Program-made: the position numbers and the translations under genes
Assembly (NCBI RefSeq): GCF_002902405.1
Contig: NZ_PPQS01000020.1
Span: 8,364 to 50,421 of the forward strand
DNA: 42,058 bases
Direction: 5' to 3'
Origin: Staphylococcus schweitzeri
GTDB taxonomy: Bacteria; Bacillota; Bacilli; Staphylococcales; Staphylococcaceae
Shown: positions 19,216 to 30,050 of the stretch, piece by piece
Numbering within the stretch: the stretch's first letter is position 1
How the letters are laid out: every line of letters begins with the position of its first letter
Notes under the pieces: model-generated
The model's database searches: none
Seen by the model: only the letters and a program-made list of their open reading frames with translations
What the model was told of the DNA's origin: nothing

Positions 19216-20778
19216 ATGAGAAATAAATCAGTAAGTCTTGTGTTTTGGGTGTCATTAGCGATATGTACAATATTTGTTGCTTTTGGTGCGATATTTCCGA
19301 AACAGTTAGAAAAACTCACGCAAAACATTACTACATTTATTGCGCTACATTTTTCTTGGTATTATTTATTGCTCGTTTTAGTCATTTTATTTGTCTGTGT
19401 GTATATTTTATTTTCAAGATACGCAAACATTACATTAGGTGAAGAAGGTGAAGACCCAGAATTCTCATTGCCATCTTGGTTTGCAATGTTATTTAGTGCC
19501 GGTATGGGAATTGGACTTGTGTTCTGGACAACGGCAGAACCAATCAGTCATGCCTTTAAATTAACTCCTATGCATAAAGCTGGTACGCAATCTGCCATTA
19601 ATGATGCAATGCAGTTTTCATTTTTCCATTGGGGAATTCACGCATGGGCAGTCTATGGTATTGTCGCGCTTGTGTTTGCTTATTTTAGCTTTCATAAAGG
19701 GTACCCTGGCTTAGTCAGCGCTACATTGACGCCTTTATTAGGTGAAAAAGCAATGCGTGGTCCTTTAGGTGGTGCTATTGATGTTTTGGCAGTCATAGCT
19801 ACAGTAACAGGCGTTGCTGCAACATTAGGATTCGGTGCATTGCAAATAAACGAAGGTTTACATTTTTTATTTAATGTACCGAGTAATTTCACGATGCAAG
19901 TAATCTTGATTGTCATTGCAACTATATTATTTACTTGGTCAGCATGGTCAGGTATCGATAAAGGCATCAAAACGCTGAGTAATATCAACATGTTATTAGC
20001 CTTTGTGGTATTAGTTGGTCTATTCATTGTTGGACCTACATTATACATTTTAAATACATTTACTAATGGTTTAGGTAATTATATTGCAAATTTCTTTAGT
20101 ATGAGTTTGCGGATTCCATCAGGTGGTCAAAAATTCCAATGGTTACAAAATTGGACAATCTTTTACTGGGCATGGTGGATATCTTGGGCACCATTTGTAG
20201 GTATATTTATTGCACGTGTGTCAAAAGGACGTACGATTAAAGAATTTATTCTAGGTGTGCTTTTTGTTCCAGCGTTAGTTTGTTTTATTTTCTTTGCGGT
20301 ATTCGGCGCGTCAGCAATTTATTTACAAGATAATCATATTGCCGACATTGCTAAAGCTGCGACAGAAACGGCAACTTTTGCAACGTTACAACATTATCCA
20401 CTAGGTTTTATATTAAGCTTAATTACTTTACTTGTTATTATGATTTTCTTTGTTACATCAGCAGATTCAGCAACTTATGTTTTAGGTATGTTGAGTTCAA
20501 GTGGTGATATTAATCCAAAATCATTTGTAAAAGTAAGTTGGGGTATCATTATGGCGTTATTTGCTATTATCATGATTTATACAGGTGGTACACAAGCGAT
20601 TCAAAATTTATTAATTATCGCAGCATTACCATTTTCAGTAGTTATTATCGCGATGATATGGTCGCTTTTAAAATCACTTAGTGAAGAAAAACCTAGAAAT
20701 AGCAACAAAGTTCTAATTAAACATCGAGATCCTGATATTTTAGAATATCGCTCGTCAAAACATATTGACGAAAATTAA
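19216..20778 (+). CDS. opuD2: BCCT-family glycine betaine transporter
   Basis: Secondary transporter for compatible solutes such as glycine betaine, used in osmotic stress. It has 520 residues with 12 predicted membrane segments. Family marks are the glycine-rich GMGIGLVFWTTAEPISH near residue 97, the tryptophan-rich substrate segment FHWGIHAWAVYG, and the signature FYWAWWISWAPFVG followed by IARVSKGRT near residue 330. The C-terminus is short and charged, as in OpuD-type carriers that sense osmolarity. AAAGGG precedes ATG 19216. A SigB-like promoter upstream and the asp23 operon downstream place it in the general stress response. Confidence 0.93.
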   Translation: MRNKSVSLVFWVSLAICTIFVAFGAIFPKQLEKLTQNITTFIALHFSWYYLLLVLVILFVCVYILFSRYANITLGEEGEDPEFSLPSWFAMLFSAGMGIGLVFWTTAEPISHAFKLTPMHKAGTQSAINDAMQFSFFHWGIHAWAVYGIVALVFAYFSFHKGYPGLVSATLTPLLGEKAMRGPLGGAIDVLAVIATVTGVAATLGFGALQINEGLHFLFNVPSNFTMQVILIVIATILFTWSAWSGIDKGIKTLSNINMLLAFVVLVGLFIVGPTLYILNTFTNGLGNYIANFFSMSLRIPSGGQKFQWLQNWTIFYWAWWISWAPFVGIFIARVSKGRTIKEFILGVLFVPALVCFIFFAVFGASAIYLQDNHIADIAKAATETATFATLQHYPLGFILSLITLLVIMIFFVTSADSATYVLGMLSSSGDINPKSFVKVSWGIIMALFAIIMIYTGGTQAIQNLLIIAALPFSVVIIAMIWSLLKSLSEEKPRNSNKVLIKHRDPDILEYRSSKHIDEN

Positions 20779-20789
20779 TTAAAATTTAG

Positions 20790-20903
20790 GTTTTATTAAC
20801 AAAAACTAGGGAATAGATAACTAAAATGGTGCTTCATCTTATATATTAAAAATAAATTTAAAGTTATTAATTTATTAGGTTTAACAAATTATTAGATGGG
20901 TAC
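20790..20903 (+). promoter_or_regulatory. Two tandem SigB-like promoters of the asp23 operon
   Basis: Upstream copy: GTTTTA 20790-20795, 13 bases, GGGAAT 20809-20814. Downstream copy: GTTTAA 20879-20884, 13 bases, GGGTAC 20898-20903. The second matches the SigB consensus at all but the last base. The asp23 locus is a classic SigB reporter with more than one SigB start, so both are plausible; the upstream one is weaker. Confidence 0.6.
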
Positions 20904-20954
20904 ATATTTAATATGATTTTTAATTTAACTTTAACTAAGGAGGTGTCGTTAGGG

Positions 20955-21491
20955 GTGAAACGACTTAAAAACTTTATCCTTGGCTTATTAATAGTAGTTA
21001 TTGTAGGATTCCTTTTATTCATGTATATACAAGATGGTCGTATTACTGAATATCAAGATTACTTCCTTCAATTTGAATGGTTCCAACCATTGCTTATTTC
21101 ACTTGCTGCACTATTGATATTAATAGGTCTTATTCTAGTATTTAGTATCTTCAAACCTACACATCGAAAACCTGGATTATACAAAGATTTTGATGATGGA
21201 CATATTTATGTGTCTAGAAAAGCGGTTGAAAAAACGGCATTTGATACAGTTGCAAAATACGATCAAGTAAGACAACCAAATGTAGTTGCAAAACTATACA
21301 ACAAAAAAAATAAATCTTATATCGACATTAAAACTGATTTCTTCGTACCAAATAATGTTCAAGTAAAGTCATTGACAGAAGCAATTCGTGCAGATGTTAA
21401 GAAAAATGTTGAACATTTTACAGAAATGCCAGTACGTAAGTTAGAAGTTAATGTGAGAGATCAGAAAACATCTGGTCCACGAGTGTTGTAA
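20955..21491 (+). CDS. amaP: Alkaline shock response membrane anchor protein AmaP
   Basis: Anchors Asp23 to the cell membrane. The 178-residue protein has two hydrophobic segments in its first 70 residues (about 7-28 and 45-68) and a soluble, basic C-terminal domain with an Asp23-like (DUF322) fold, e.g. VRKLEVNVRDQKTSG at the end. GTG 20955 is the start because AAGGAGG at 20937-20943 lies 11 bases before it; the ATG at 20913 precedes the ribosome site and would add 14 unlikely residues. First gene of a three-gene operon; the next starts 12 bases later. Confidence 0.9.
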   Translation: MKRLKNFILGLLIVVIVGFLLFMYIQDGRITEYQDYFLQFEWFQPLLISLAALLILIGLILVFSIFKPTHRKPGLYKDFDDGHIYVSRKAVEKTAFDTVAKYDQVRQPNVVAKLYNKKNKSYIDIKTDFFVPNNVQVKSLTEAIRADVKKNVEHFTEMPVRKLEVNVRDQKTSGPRVL

Positions 21492-21503
21492 GGGAGGTAT
21501 ATC

Positions 21504-21743
21504 ATGGCTAATAATCATAACCAAAACGGACAAGACTCTACACAACAAGTTATTAATTTATTAAAAACTTTCAAATGGAGAATCATTGGTTTCTTAGCGT
21601 TTCTATTGATTGCTATTTTATTCTTAACGCTAGGATTTTGGAAAACAATACTAATCATCGTGTTATGTTTAATTGGATTAGGTATTGGGTATATGAAAGA
21701 CCGTAAGCAAGATTTTATGAATTTTTTAAATAGATGGAGTTAA
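21504..21743 (+). CDS. DUF2273 small membrane protein of the asp23 operon
   Basis: A 79-residue protein with two adjacent hydrophobic segments at about residues 25-45 and 48-63, and short basic ends (GYMKDRKQDF). DUF2273 proteins are regularly encoded between amaP-like and asp23-like genes. Their role is not well defined; a membrane partner of AmaP/Asp23 is likely. AAGGGAGG precedes ATG 21504. Co-transcribed with amaP and asp23. Confidence 0.88.
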   Translation: MANNHNQNGQDSTQQVINLLKTFKWRIIGFLAFLLIAILFLTLGFWKTILIIVLCLIGLGIGYMKDRKQDFMNFLNRWS

Positions 21744-21767
21744 TTCATCAATTTAGAATTTAATTAA

Positions 21768-22316
<549 letters not shown>

Positions 22317-22327
22317 GTCATATAATT

Positions 22328-22362
22328 AAAAGCTCGGCGCTTATAAGTGCCGAGCTTTTTTT
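22328..22362 (+). terminator. asp23 operon terminator
   Basis: Arms at 22328-22342 and 22345-22359 with the core AAGCTCGGCGCTT and AGTGCCGAGCTT and a T run. Strong GC-rich stem. The gap from here to the sfaD stop (22483) shows nothing else. Confidence 0.9.
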
Positions 22363-22482
22363 GCGTTGCTTTAATTATTTATACGGCAATATAGCATGTA
22401 TCGTGTAAATGTTTTACTTTAATTGATAGTAGTAAATCATGTCAAAGTTGAAATGCTAACCGACTTATCCATAGAGTGCTTT

Positions 22483-24456
22483 CTATTCTCTGCGATATAA
22501 AGGATTATTAACTTTTATATAAGTATAATGATGGGCCTCATCTTCAAGACGCATCGTTGTAACACATTTATAATCAATCATTGAGGCAAACATTGTAGCT
22601 TTAATTTCTCTTATGCGGGCGTCACTAACTTTATTAAATTGATGTGTAGAATGTTCTATTTGATAAAAGATATTATCTAACACATCACGAACAATAATCC
22701 ATAAATGTTTTTCTAAATTTGAGTCAGTCGATGATTTAGATATTGTTAGAATTAATTCACCTAAATGATTTTGTACGGTTGAATAAAATGCTTTATTAAA
22801 GACAGAGGTTTTAGAATCAGTAAGAATTCTAGACTTTTCATGGAAATGAGATGTATCATATCCCATTTTATTCAATTGTACTTTATCAATTCTTAAACCT
22901 TCGAAATCTCTTATATACATCTTTTCTAAAAGGCCATCTTCTTGGAATGTTGCAATCGCATTTTGTAGATGTGCTTCCAAAGCAATCCCATATTTTGTTA
23001 CTAACGGAATGACCAGGCCAAGTAATGCTTTACTGTATGTTTCAATCCACCATCTTGCTGATGTTTCAAATGAAGATAGTCCTGCTGATGACTGATATCG
23101 TTTGATCAGTGTTACGACAGGCGCTTCATTGTTAAATGGATAGGTTGCAACTAAACTTGAAGGTATCATTGGTGTGACTGTTTGCGGAATCATTTGATAT
23201 ATGTTTTCCCTGAATAAAGTTCCTAATTGTTCACTTCTTTCAGTTTGATTTTCCGACTTATCTTGGTTGTTATAAAAATGAATACCAGCAACTTCATCAA
23301 TAATATTCGATGCATAGCGTTTGAAAATTGTATCGCGGTGTAGAATATCATTTAAAATGCGTGTCATTAAAGGACCATTATGTGTCGTTTGTTCGGATAA
23401 TGTGCGAATCTCACCTGTTATATGAACATTCGTCGACAATTTTATATGTGGTAACATTTCTGGATATTTCGGTACTAAAGTTCTAAATGATAAACCTGCA
23501 TAATAAGTTAAAGTATGCTTTGATACAACGATCGCATTTTGTGTTACTTCTTTTTGATAATCAGAAAGTAATACATCATTTAATTGCCAAGGATGAACAA
23601 TCATGATGTGATATTCGCTAAAATTGATATTCTTCGAAAATTCATTTTCTAATTGGTCAATTAAATTAGGGAAGAGTCGTCGTATTGTTGCATCATAATC
23701 TTCATTAAGTGACATTGTTCTACTTAATTTGTCGTGAAGCAGTATGACTTTTAATTCAATTGGTTGCCCGAATTCTGATGAATATTGGTATGTTTGTAAT
23801 GCATTTAAACCTTTACGTAACTTTGCACCTGGATGTAACGGATGCCCTTCGATAACAGCTTGTTCTGACCGTAAATAACAATCATTAAAACTTTCGACAA
23901 TATTAAATAAAGGTGCATTATCATGTTGCATTGTTAATGCTTGATAGCTCATCGCAAATGTCATATTATTGGCACTGTTTATTAAATCTTGATGAAATTG
24001 TTCGCTGGCTTCATTTTCTAAATGAGGCGCTTCAACTAAAATGCAGTCAAGAATTTCATTTGGATGTTGTACACGTGCAATCGTATGCTTGTGATTATAT
24101 TTAATGTAAAAAGGACCTTCAACATCAATTCGATCAAAGGCATGTTCGCCAGTAATAGGTGCATATAAAGTTCGATTAGATTGTGGAAATTCAATTTCTA
24201 GCACTTTAGATGTGGGTATGTCTAATGTATTCAAAACAGTACTAGATAAAATCTCACTACGAGATTTAACTTCAACTAAATTTTCTCGATGCATAGAAGT
24301 GACTAATCGCTGTGTGACTTTGTCTCGACCTTGTAAAATCATCTCTTTGAAAATACTCGCCCAATCACGATCGTGTTTTTGTAAAAATAAATATGTTTCT
24401 TGTTCTTCTTTATTTAATTTTAAAATTTGTTCTTTAAAAGTTAACTTCAAATTCAT
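22483..24456 (-). CDS. sfaD: Staphyloferrin A synthetase SfaD (NIS synthetase)
   Basis: NRPS-independent siderophore synthetase of the IucA/IucC family. In staphyloferrin A synthesis SfaD joins citrate to the delta-amine of D-ornithine. The 657-residue protein has the ATP/citrate site motifs of the family: EGHPLHPGAKLRKG near residue 210, the HPWQLND segment near 290, a glycine/serine loop near 335-360, and the C-terminal ferric-reductase-like part with YIRDFEGLRIDK near 515. It is divergent from sfaA, with one Fur box between them. AGGTG precedes its ATG. Full length and intact. Confidence 0.95.
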   Translation of the reverse strand: MNLKLTFKEQILKLNKEEQETYLFLQKHDRDWASIFKEMILQGRDKVTQRLVTSMHRENLVEVKSRSEILSSTVLNTLDIPTSKVLEIEFPQSNRTLYAPITGEHAFDRIDVEGPFYIKYNHKHTIARVQHPNEILDCILVEAPHLENEASEQFHQDLINSANNMTFAMSYQALTMQHDNAPLFNIVESFNDCYLRSEQAVIEGHPLHPGAKLRKGLNALQTYQYSSEFGQPIELKVILLHDKLSRTMSLNEDYDATIRRLFPNLIDQLENEFSKNINFSEYHIMIVHPWQLNDVLLSDYQKEVTQNAIVVSKHTLTYYAGLSFRTLVPKYPEMLPHIKLSTNVHITGEIRTLSEQTTHNGPLMTRILNDILHRDTIFKRYASNIIDEVAGIHFYNNQDKSENQTERSEQLGTLFRENIYQMIPQTVTPMIPSSLVATYPFNNEAPVVTLIKRYQSSAGLSSFETSARWWIETYSKALLGLVIPLVTKYGIALEAHLQNAIATFQEDGLLEKMYIRDFEGLRIDKVQLNKMGYDTSHFHEKSRILTDSKTSVFNKAFYSTVQNHLGELILTISKSSTDSNLEKHLWIIVRDVLDNIFYQIEHSTHQFNKVSDARIREIKATMFASMIDYKCVTTMRLEDEAHHYTYIKVNNPLYRRE

Positions 24457-24476
24457 AATTCACCTCTATGAAATAT

Positions 24477-24536
24477 TTTACAAAAGCAAGATTGATTTGT
24501 ATAATCCATATTAATGATAATGATTCTTATTATCAA
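24477..24536. promoter_or_regulatory. Overlapping sfaA and sfaD promoters with a shared Fur box
   Basis: Rightward (sfaA): TTTACA 24477-24482, 17 bases, TATAAT 24500-24505. Leftward (sfaD, bottom strand): TTGATA at 24536-24531, 17 bases, TAATAT at 24513-24508. The Fur box GATAATGATTCTTATTATC at 24516-24534 matches the 19-base consensus at 17 positions. It covers the sfaA start point and the sfaD spacer. The two promoters face each other and overlap, so one polymerase may exclude the other. Confidence 0.8.
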
Positions 24537-24557
24537 CATAATACGGGTGGAAGTTTT

Positions 24558-25751
24558 ATGACAAAATATTTTTTTAGCAGTTCATTTCTACTATTTTTAG
24601 GTAATTGGATTGGACAAATAGGGCTAAATTGGTTTGTGCTTACCACTTATCATAACGCAGTTTATCTAGGGATTGTCAATTTTTGCAGACTTGTACCAAT
24701 TTTGTTATTAAGTGTCTGGGCAGGGACGATAGCCGATAAATATGATAAAGGCAGGTTATTAAGAATTACGATAACATCCTCGTTTATGGTGACTGCGATT
24801 TTATGTGCACTTACTTACACTTTTACTGCAGTTCCAATTATCGTCATCATCATATACGCGACATTAAGGGGAATTTTAAGTGCGATAGAGACACCACTAA
24901 GGCAAGCGATTTTACCAGATTTGTCTGAAAAAATGTCTACGACACAAGCAGTATCATTTCATTCGTTCATCATAAATATTTGTCGTTCTATAGGTCCTGC
25001 TATTGCAGGTGTGATATTAGCAGTTTATCATGCGCCCACGACATTTTTAGCACAATCAATTTGTTATTTGATTGCGGTTTTATTATGTTTACCATTACAT
25101 TTTAAAGTGACAAAAATTCCAGAGGAAACGTCACGTTGTATGGCTTTGAAAGTTATAATAGACTATTTCAAAATACATATGGAAGGACGTCAAATATTTA
25201 TTACATCGCTATTAATTATGGCGACTGGTTTTTCATATACAACACTATTGCCAGTTTTAACCAATAAAGTATTTCCAGGGAAATCTGAAATATTTGGTAT
25301 TGCGATGACAATGTGTGCAATTGGTGGTATTGTTGCGACACTTATTTTACCAAAAGTGCTGAAATATATTGAAATGGTGAACATGTATTATTTGAGTTCG
25401 CTTTTATTTGGCTTCGCTTTATTAGGCGTTGTATTTCATAATATCGTTATCATGTTCGTATGCATTACACTGATAGGACTATTTAGTCAATGGGCACGTA
25501 CGACAAATCGTGTTTATTTTCAAAATAATGTCAAAGACTATGAGCGTGGTAAAGTACTAAGTATTATTATGATGGATCGGGGTATGATACCGTTAGGAAG
25601 TCTTTTAATGAGTATATGTGCAGATATATTTGGCATTGTTAGAACTTTTACAATAATGGGAATAAGTACTATATGCATTACACTGGTATTCTATATAATA
25701 AATAGAAAGTTGAAGTTAAAGTTGGAGGAAAGTAAGCATGGTATATCTTGA
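24558..25751 (+). CDS. sfaA: Staphyloferrin A exporter SfaA (MFS)
   Basis: Major facilitator efflux protein that secretes staphyloferrin A. It has 397 residues with about 12 membrane segments. The loop motif between helices 2 and 3 reads GTIADKYDKGRLL near residue 55, the usual MFS motif A, and LRGILSAIETPLRQA follows near 115. ATG 24558 is chosen over the upstream TTG-type extension because it lies downstream of the promoter and Fur box, and GGGTGGAAG is its ribosome site. The end overlaps sfaB by 14 bases, so the two are coupled. Confidence 0.93.
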   Translation: MTKYFFSSSFLLFLGNWIGQIGLNWFVLTTYHNAVYLGIVNFCRLVPILLLSVWAGTIADKYDKGRLLRITITSSFMVTAILCALTYTFTAVPIIVIIIYATLRGILSAIETPLRQAILPDLSEKMSTTQAVSFHSFIINICRSIGPAIAGVILAVYHAPTTFLAQSICYLIAVLLCLPLHFKVTKIPEETSRCMALKVIIDYFKIHMEGRQIFITSLLIMATGFSYTTLLPVLTNKVFPGKSEIFGIAMTMCAIGGIVATLILPKVLKYIEMVNMYYLSSLLFGFALLGVVFHNIVIMFVCITLIGLFSQWARTTNRVYFQNNVKDYERGKVLSIIMMDRGMIPLGSLLMSICADIFGIVRTFTIMGISTICITLVFYIINRKLKLKLEESKHGIS

Positions 25752-27501
25752 ATGGACAAAAGCGGATAGAAATATCCAATATCGCGTAATTAATGCAATC
25801 ATTAAAGAACGTATTTATCCCGAACAAACATTTGTTAGGTATAAAGATAAAGAATCATTGATTGAAATACAGTATCATATGCATATGCTAACTATTGAAG
25901 TTGAAAGAAAAAGTGCTTTAGAACGCTATGAATTTAAAGGGGATATCACATATTTAAATAAAGGTGAAAAATCATTGATAATTACGTTAGAAGGATTGTT
26001 AGATGTATTAAATAATGATTTTGAAATCCCTATTACGGAGCAATTGCGAAATGAGTTAATACACAGTCGAGATAGTTTAGTTGAAACATATAAACAAATG
26101 TCTCATAGGCAGACATTGATTAGCCAAAGTTTCAAATTTTCAAGATTACCAGAAAATATTAACTTTTTTGCATGGTTACAACATATTAAAGATAGCGGTA
26201 TGACAGATGATTTGACCTATTCTGAAAGTTTGGTTCCAGAGGGTCATCCAACACATCCTTTAACGAAAACGAAACTACCATTAACGATGGAAGATGTACG
26301 TGCGTATGCACCTGAATTTGAAAAAGAAATCCCATTAAAAATTATGATGATTGAGAAAGACTATGTGGTTTGTACATCAATGAATGGTGATGATCAATTT
26401 ATCATTGATGAAGTCATTCCAGAATATCATAATCAAATTCGTGTGTTTTTAAAAAGTTTAGGTTTAAAAAGTGAAGATTATCGTGCAATATTGGTACATC
26501 CTTGGCAATATGACCACACAATAGGTCAGTATTTTGAGCAGTGGATTGCTAATAAAATATTAATACCAACACCGTTTACAGTAGCTTCAAAAGCAACCTT
26601 ATCATTTAGAACTATGTCACTCATCGATAAACCATATCATGTTAAATTACCGGTAAACGTTCAGGCAACGAGTGCTGTTAGAACGGTTTCAACTGTAACT
26701 ACTGTAGATGGCCCTAAATTGAGTTATGCTTTACAAGGCTTGTTAAATCAGTATCCAGAATTAAAAGTTGCAATGGAACCATTCGGTGAATATGCAAATA
26801 TTGATAAAGATATTGCGCGTCAACTTGCATGTATTATTAGACAAAAGCCTGAAATTGATGGGCATGGAGCAACGATTGTAAGTGCATGCCTAGTGAACAA
26901 AAATCCTATCGATCAAAAGGTAATTGTAGATAGTTACTTAGAGTGGCTGAACCAAAGCATTAACAAAGAAAGCATTACAACGTTTATTGATCGATACGCG
27001 GAAGCATTAATTACGCCATTAATTGCCTTTATTCAAGAGTATGGTATTGCAATAGAAGCGCATATGCAAAATACACTCGTAAATTTAGGACCGCATTTTG
27101 ATATTCGATTTTTAGTTAGAGATTTAGGTGGCTCGAGAATAGATATAACTACATTACAACATCGTGTATCAGATATTAAAATTACGAATGATAGCTTAAT
27201 AGCTGATTCAATAGATACGGTGATTGCAAAATTTCAACATGCTGTTATTCAAAATCAAATGGCAGAATTAATTCATCATTTTAATCAGTATGAATGTGTC
27301 GATGAAGCGTCATTGTTTAAAATAGTACAAGAGAAAGTTGCTCATGCGATTGATCCTGCGAGACCACATGCTAAAGTATTAAGAGAAATATTATTTGGGC
27401 CAAAAATAACAGTTAAAGCTTTGCTTAATATGAGAATGGAAAATAAAGTTAGACAGTATTTAAATATAGAATTAGATAATCCGATAAAAAAAGAGGTGTA
27501 G
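25738..27501 (+). CDS. sfaB: Staphyloferrin A synthetase SfaB (NIS synthetase)
   Basis: Second IucA/IucC-type synthetase; adds citrate to the SfaD product to finish staphyloferrin A (two citrates on one D-ornithine). The 587 residues carry PEGHPTHPLTKTKLP near residue 166, VHPWQYDHT near 256, SFRTMSLIDKPYHVKLP near 290, and the C-terminal VRDLGGSRIDI near 465. GGAGG lies 9 bases before ATG 25738, inside the end of sfaA. sfaC follows after 6 bases. Intact. Confidence 0.95.
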   Translation: MVYLEWTKADRNIQYRVINAIIKERIYPEQTFVRYKDKESLIEIQYHMHMLTIEVERKSALERYEFKGDITYLNKGEKSLIITLEGLLDVLNNDFEIPITEQLRNELIHSRDSLVETYKQMSHRQTLISQSFKFSRLPENINFFAWLQHIKDSGMTDDLTYSESLVPEGHPTHPLTKTKLPLTMEDVRAYAPEFEKEIPLKIMMIEKDYVVCTSMNGDDQFIIDEVIPEYHNQIRVFLKSLGLKSEDYRAILVHPWQYDHTIGQYFEQWIANKILIPTPFTVASKATLSFRTMSLIDKPYHVKLPVNVQATSAVRTVSTVTTVDGPKLSYALQGLLNQYPELKVAMEPFGEYANIDKDIARQLACIIRQKPEIDGHGATIVSACLVNKNPIDQKVIVDSYLEWLNQSINKESITTFIDRYAEALITPLIAFIQEYGIAIEAHMQNTLVNLGPHFDIRFLVRDLGGSRIDITTLQHRVSDIKITNDSLIADSIDTVIAKFQHAVIQNQMAELIHHFNQYECVDEASLFKIVQEKVAHAIDPARPHAKVLREILFGPKITVKALLNMRMENKVRQYLNIELDNPIKKEV

Positions 27502-27507
27502 TACTGT

Positions 27508-28578
27508 ATGGCACATGTGAGCATAAATATATCGAAAATTAAATACAACGCCAAAGTACTCCAGACAATTTTTCAAAATAAAAATATGCAATTTACTCCA
27601 GTGATTAAATGTATAGCTGGAGATCGTATGATTGTAAATAGTTTAAAAGATTTAGGTATTACGCATGTTGCAGAATCTAGATTAGATAATATCGTTCAAA
27701 TTGATGATGATGATTTGTCGTATACCTTAATACGTACACCTTCACAACAGGATATACCAATGATGATTGAAAAGGTGGATATGAGTATTCAGACTGAATT
27801 ATCCACAATATATAAAATAAACGAAGTAGCGGAATCTTTAGGAAAAAAACATAAAATTTTACTAATGGTGGATTGGAAAGATAGTAGAGAAGGTGTACTT
27901 ACTTACGACGTTTTAGAATATATTAAAAAAATCATTCATTTGAAAAATATTCATTTCATTGGCTTAGCATTTAACTTTATGTGCTTTAAATCAGATGCAC
28001 CAACAGATGACGATATCTTTATGATTAATAGATTTGTTACAGCTGTTGAAAGAGAAATAGGATACCGTTTGAAAATTATTTCAGGGGGCAATTCGAGTAT
28101 GTTGCCACAACTTTTATATAATGATCTAGGTAAGATAAATGAATTGAGAATTGGCGAAACACTGTTTAGAGGTGTTGATACAACGACAAATCAAACGATT
28201 GCGATGTTATATCAAGATGCCATTACGATAGAAGCGGAAATACTAGAAATTAAGCCACGTATTAATGCCACAACGCATGAATCATTCTTACAAGCAATTG
28301 TTGATATAGGATATTTAGATACCAAAGTCGATAATATTTATCCATTGGATCAATATATTAACATTTTAGGTGCTTCGAGTGATCATTTAATGCTTGATTT
28401 GAATGGTCAAGGACATTATCAAGTAGGCGATTATATTAACTTTTCTTTAAATTACGAGGCATTATCACATTCGATGTATATGAAAAATTTACATAAAATT
28501 TATGTTGAAGATTCAAAGATTGACACGCTACTTCAAAACTTCGATGTCAAATCACCAACAATGGTAAATCAATATTAA
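27508..28578 (+). CDS. sfaC: PLP-dependent racemase SfaC (D-ornithine supply)
   Basis: Alanine-racemase-fold enzyme thought to convert L- to D-ornithine for staphyloferrin A. It has 356 residues. The PLP lysine is in TPVIKCIAGDRM near residue 35, and the phosphate-binding part in IISGGNSSMLPQ near 192. RIGETLFRGVDTTT near 213 is typical of the ornithine/alanine racemase subgroup. The C-terminal beta domain is present. AAAGAGGTG precedes ATG 27508. Last gene of the sfaABC operon. The substrate is inferred from the pathway. Confidence 0.9.
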   Translation: MAHVSINISKIKYNAKVLQTIFQNKNMQFTPVIKCIAGDRMIVNSLKDLGITHVAESRLDNIVQIDDDDLSYTLIRTPSQQDIPMMIEKVDMSIQTELSTIYKINEVAESLGKKHKILLMVDWKDSREGVLTYDVLEYIKKIIHLKNIHFIGLAFNFMCFKSDAPTDDDIFMINRFVTAVEREIGYRLKIISGGNSSMLPQLLYNDLGKINELRIGETLFRGVDTTTNQTIAMLYQDAITIEAEILEIKPRINATTHESFLQAIVDIGYLDTKVDNIYPLDQYINILGASSDHLMLDLNGQGHYQVGDYINFSLNYEALSHSMYMKNLHKIYVEDSKIDTLLQNFDVKSPTMVNQY

Positions 28579-28590
28579 CGCTATAAAATA

Positions 28591-28662
28591 AGTCTAAGTT
28601 GTAAAAATGAAAGGCACAATGAGTCGTGCCAACATCGACATTTTCAACTTGGACTATTTTTG
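28591..28662 (+). terminator. Long hairpin terminator after sfaC
   Basis: Outer arms at 28591-28610 and 28639-28655 (AGTCTAAGTTG with CAACTTGGACT) enclose an inner GGCAC/GTGCC stem, followed by TATTTTTG. It is a two-tier palindrome of a kind common at staphylococcal gene ends. Confidence 0.7.
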
Positions 28663-28990
28663 TATGTAAACAAATAGCTATTTATTGCTGTATGAAGTGT
28701 GAATTTCTATTAAGAGCGTGTCATAGTTATATTTTCAAAGATGAAAATTGGCTCAATTGTAAAATTAATGATTGATTACCTGAATGAAGGGTGGATTAAG
28801 TATTTAGTTTATACACAGAGGATTGAGTAAAAAAGAATTCATAGATTGTTTGTAGAAGATATTGATGGTCTGCGTAATTTATCAAAGTATTTATGAACAT
28901 GTAACTGTAAAACTGACAATTTAAAAATATCAGCAGGTTATAAATAAGTTTAGTATGACACTTTAGATATACAAAAATATAGAAGGCTAC
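28663..28990 (+). other. Gene-poor gap between sfaC and htsA with possible ORF remnants
   Basis: A 328-base stretch. A short frame, ATG 28741 to TAA 28828-28830 (29 residues, MKIGSIVKLMIDYL...), lacks a good ribosome site. In another frame, bases 28832-28894 read RIHRLFVEDIDGLRNLSKYL and stop, which looks protein-like. Together they may be the decayed remains of one gene, but I cannot name it. Confidence 0.25.
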
Positions 28991-29019
28991 TTGACAATGA
29001 TAATTGTTATCAATAAAAT
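28991..29019 (+). promoter_or_regulatory. htsA promoter with Fur box in the spacer
   Basis: TTGACA 28991-28996, 17 bases, TAAAAT 29014-29019. The Fur-box-like GACAATGATAATTGTTATC at 28993-29011 matches the consensus at 15 of 19 positions and fills the spacer, so iron-bound Fur would block polymerase. Confidence 0.82.
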
Positions 29020-29028
29020 AATAAATGA

Positions 29029-30039
<1,011 letters not shown>

Positions 30040-30050
30040 GGTGGAAGTAA

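Noticed and set aside
19692..20048. Leftward ORF of 118 codons within opuD2
   Set aside because: Antisense shadow of conserved transmembrane codons.
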